Of a stretch of 64,000 bases of DNA, positions 61,650-64,000 are shown one piece after another. Source of the DNA: Xanthocytophaga agilis (lineage in GTDB: Bacteria; Bacteroidota; Bacteroidia; Cytophagales; 172606-1); the NCBI RefSeq assembly GCF_030068605.1, contig NZ_JASJOU010000003.1, forward strand, positions 62,001 to 126,000, in the 5' to 3' direction. The stretch's first letter is position 1. Each line of letters opens with the position of its first letter. Made by a program: the position numbers and the translations under genes. The notes beneath the pieces are model-generated. The model was not told the DNA's origin, did not search any database, and saw only the letters and a program-made list of their open reading frames with translations.

Positions 61650-64000
61650 TTATTGTTGCTTTACTACTACATCATCCAGCGAATTAGCCATGTAGAGTGC
61701 TCCTGTACCGGTACAATTAATTACTACTTTTTTGGTAAACGTATTCCCTCCATTACAAGCATTGGCATTATTACCCGTCTTGGTAAAATAGGCTTCATTC
61801 AAGAAAGTAGATCGGTCCAGATATAGATTCGGAGCTGTGAAACGGACAATGCCATTGAATACGTTGTCTTTGTAGATATACAGTTGAGCACTTCCTGTCA
61901 GATTCAGGATTTGTTCACTAGCCCCAGTTTGGGTAATACCATAAAGTTGTAATGTGCCAGCAGAAAATCCCTGAGAACCTACAGATATGGTTTTTCCTGT
62001 TGCTAATGTAGATTTGCCTCCTGTATCCCCAAATAAGATATTGGAATTTGCGGTTGAGCTAACACTAATGTTACCATTAAAAGCATTGGCTGTTCCAGCT
62101 CGTGCCAGATAGATTCCGCTTGCACTGATTCCTGTATTGATGACGGTCAGATCTCCATTAAAGGTATCACTCGTGGTTTGTGCACTGGTAATATAGCCAC
62201 CAGTAGCTGAAGAAAACTTAATGGTAGTAGCCCCATTAAACACATTACCCCCATTGCCTACATCTCCACTATTGCCTGTCTTTTCTAAAGAAGCGGTACT
62301 ATTACAGGTTACTCCATTTAAGTTTATCCCTCCGGCTGTTGCCGTTAAGGCACCTCCAAAAGTCGTGGCTGGGCCCAACGTTAAAACGGAGCTACCTGTC
62401 ATAGGTAAATTAATGGCAGTAGTTCCATTTTGTATCAAACTAGACAATTGAAGAGTACCCGCTGAAAACCCTTGTGACCCTACAAATATGGTTTTACCTG
62501 TTGCTAAAGTAGAAGTTCCTCCACTCTGGCCAATAGCCATAGGTGAGTTGCCTGTCGAATTAACCGTAATGTTTCCATTGAACTCTGTGCCTGGTGAAGA
62601 AAAAGCCAGCAGAAAGCTCCATCCGCCTCCTGACCCTGTGTTAATCAAAGTCAGGTCTCCATTGAAAATGTCTTTAGTGTATCGTCCGGTTAAGAAAAAG
62701 CTAGATCCGCCACTACCAGAGTACTTTAAAGTAGTAGCTCCGTTAAACACATTCCCTCCATTGCCATATTCTCCACTTCCATTGGTCTTCTCTAGTGAAG
62801 CAGTACTATTACAGGTTACTCCATTTAAGTTTATCCCTCCGGCTGTTGCTGTCAAGGCTCCATTGATTGTTGTGGCTGGACCTAAGGTTAAAACGGAGCT
62901 ACCTGTCATAGGTAAATTAATGGCAATACTTCCATTTTGAGTAATCCCTGATAGTTGAAAAGTTCCAGCAGAGAAACCCTGAGAGCCTACTGAAATGGTT
63001 TTGCCTGTTGCTAAAGTAGAAGTTCCTCCACTCTGGCCAATAGCCATAGGTGAGTTGCCTGTCGAATTAACCGTAATGTTTCCATTGAACTCTGTGCCTG
63101 GTGAAGAAAAAGCCAGCAGAAAGCTCCATCCGCCTCCTGACCCTGTGTTAATCAAAGTCAGGTCTCCATTGAAAATGTCTTTAGTGTATCGTCCGGTTAA
63201 GAAAAAGCTAGATCCGCCACTACCAGAGTACTTTAAAGTAGTAGCTCCGTTAAACACATTCCCTCCATTGCCATATTCTCCACTTCCATTGGTCTTCTCT
63301 AGTGAAGCAGTACTATTACAGGTTACTCCATTTAAGTTTATCCCTCCGGCTGTTGCCGTTAAGGCACCTCCAAAAGTCGTGGCTGGGCCCAACGTTAGAA
63401 TAGAAGTTCCGGTCAGTGGTAGACTTATAGCAGTAGTTCCATTTTGAGTAATCCCTGATAATTGAAGAGTTCCAGCAGAGAAACCCTGAGAGCCTACTGA
63501 AATGGTTTTACCTGTTGCCAGCGTGGATTTGCCTCCTCCCTGACCTATAGCAATACCTCCATTAGCCGTAGAATTTACAGTGATATTACCATTAAACTCA
63601 GTACCTGCTGTAACATAGGCTAGAAAAATCCCATAATTAGTTGTTGTTGTATTGATTAAAGTCAAATCTCCATTGAATATATCTTTCGTATTTCTAGCAC
63701 TGGCCAAATACCCCCCACTACCAGAGTACTTTAAAGTAGTCGCTCCATTAAACACATTACCTCCATTGCCGTTATCTCCACTATTGCCTGTTTTTTCTAA
63801 AGAAGCGGTACTATTACAGGTTACTCCATTCAGATTAATGCTACCAGCCGTTGCTGTTAAGGCGCCACCCAAAGTTGTAGCTGGACCTAATGTCAGAATA
63901 GAATTTCCTGTCATAGATAGATTTACAGCAGCAGTACCATTCTGGGTGAATCCTGATAACTGAAGCAAGCCTGAAGACCAGCCTTGAGAACCAATAGAAA
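61650..64000 (-). CDS. Giant beta-strand repeat surface protein 2 (5' end outside window)
   Basis: The frame is open to the right edge: translation of the last bases gives SIGSQGWSSG in register with the repeat, so the TTG at 63968 is not a start. At least four full repeats of about 168 residues are present (STASLEKTxGSGxxGNGGNVFNGATT, STLATGKTISVGSQGFSAG, LGPATTFGGALTATAGG), plus partial ones at both ends. The C-terminus (YFTKTGNNANACNGGNTFTKKVV, then ALYMANSLDDVVVKQQ) is clearly homologous to the end of protein 1. It is predicted to form an exported beta-rich rod. One repeat is about 95% identical in DNA to part of protein 1 (62011-62228 versus 60639-60856). Confidence 0.8.
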   Translation of the reverse strand, partial: SIGSQGWSSGLLQLSGFTQNGTAAVNLSMTGNSILTLGPATTLGGALTATAGSINLNGVTCNSTASLEKTGNSGDNGNGGNVFNGATTLKYSGSGGYLASARNTKDIFNGDLTLINTTTTNYGIFLAYVTAGTEFNGNITVNSTANGGIAIGQGGGKSTLATGKTISVGSQGFSAGTLQLSGITQNGTTAISLPLTGTSILTLGPATTFGGALTATAGGINLNGVTCNSTASLEKTNGSGEYGNGGNVFNGATTLKYSGSGGSSFFLTGRYTKDIFNGDLTLINTGSGGGWSFLLAFSSPGTEFNGNITVNSTGNSPMAIGQSGGTSTLATGKTISVGSQGFSAGTFQLSGITQNGSIAINLPMTGSSVLTLGPATTINGALTATAGGINLNGVTCNSTASLEKTNGSGEYGNGGNVFNGATTLKYSGSGGSSFFLTGRYTKDIFNGDLTLINTGSGGGWSFLLAFSSPGTEFNGNITVNSTGNSPMAIGQSGGTSTLATGKTIFVGSQGFSAGTLQLSSLIQNGTTAINLPMTGSSVLTLGPATTFGGALTATAGGINLNGVTCNSTASLEKTGNSGDVGNGGNVFNGATTIKFSSATGGYITSAQTTSDTFNGDLTVINTGISASGIYLARAGTANAFNGNISVSSTANSNILFGDTGGKSTLATGKTISVGSQGFSAGTLQLYGITQTGASEQILNLTGSAQLYIYKDNVFNGIVRFTAPNLYLDRSTFLNEAYFTKTGNNANACNGGNTFTKKVVINCTGTGALYMANSLDDVVVKQQ
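62497..63356 (-). repeat. Tandem identical repeat, period 507 bp
   Basis: Bases 62497-62849 and 63004-63356 (353 bp, offset 507 bp) are identical as far as I can read. They encode two successive repeats of the giant surface protein 2. Confidence 0.9.

Noticed and set aside
62488-63447. Two 150-codon plus-strand ORFs, identical in sequence, antisense to the repeat gene
   Set aside because: They are proline-rich mirror frames of the 507-bp repeats in the opposite strand gene and have no start signals.
58274-64000. CRISPR-like periodic repeats
   Set aside because: The periodicity (501-507 bp) is in frame and encodes protein repeats; there are no short direct repeats with unique spacers.

Overview
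The window looks like chromosomal DNA of a gliding-type Bacteroidota, most likely order Cytophagales. The reasons are a cytophagalysin-type M43 protease with a type IX secretion (T9SS) sorting domain, many SPII lipoproteins and Sec-exported giant proteins, TAnnTTTG-type promoter elements, few recognisable Shine-Dalgarno sites, and moderately AT-rich DNA. I see no rRNA, tRNA, CRISPR array, transposase or integrase. Many gene ends are marked by long, nearly perfect inverted repeats that can act as terminators, often shared by two convergent genes.

Left part (1-23.4 kb) is ordinary metabolism and envelope biology. It has the C-terminal part of an M1 aminopeptidase (open at the left edge), an outer-membrane beta-barrel protein, a pirin, and a secreted M43 protease. 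A minus-strand group (8.4-10.9 kb) encodes an FMN-dependent NAD(P)H reductase, a carboxylesterase and a two-domain ring-cleaving dioxygenase, a set resembling the Firmicute Mhq quinone-detoxification genes. Next come a trans-sulfuration PLP enzyme, an SDR, a double universal stress protein, a second FMN reductase with a methyltransferase, an operon of RsmF-like rRNA methyltransferase, lipoprotein and M15 peptidase, hisA-yajQ, and a GAF-histidine kinase.

Middle part (23.8-31.7 kb, plus strand): a surface protein with two LamG-like modules, then a tight gene group. The group encodes a MORN-like protein with a very basic tail, a GspK/PilX-like membrane protein, two short pseudopilins with class III leaders, and a GspF/PilC inner-membrane protein. 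It looks like part of a type IV filament assembly system lacking its ATPase, secretin and prepilin peptidase in this window.

Right part (31.9-57.7 kb, minus strand) is the most interesting. It holds two paralogous cassettes with the same order: a lipoprotein (L, about 215 aa), a TcB/SpvB-like giant (A, about 1700 aa), an RHS/YD-repeat giant (B) with a cassette-specific C-terminal toxin-like domain, and a small AT-rich gene (I) as candidate immunity. B1 ends in a PD-(D/E)XK-like nuclease candidate, and B2 ends in a short domain suggestive of a BECR-fold RNase. L1 and L2 are preceded by the same architecture: two 20-bp tandem operator-like repeats about 37-38 bp upstream of a TAACTTTG element. 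An OmpH/Skp-like chaperone gene sits between the cassettes. I interpret the locus as a Sec-exported, split RHS cocoon toxin system under common control. This is inference from sequence alone.

The right edge (58.3-64 kb) carries two giant beta-strand repeat proteins with units of about 167 aa and nearly identical tandem DNA copies. They share an unusual C-terminal tail with the LamG protein at 23.8 kb.
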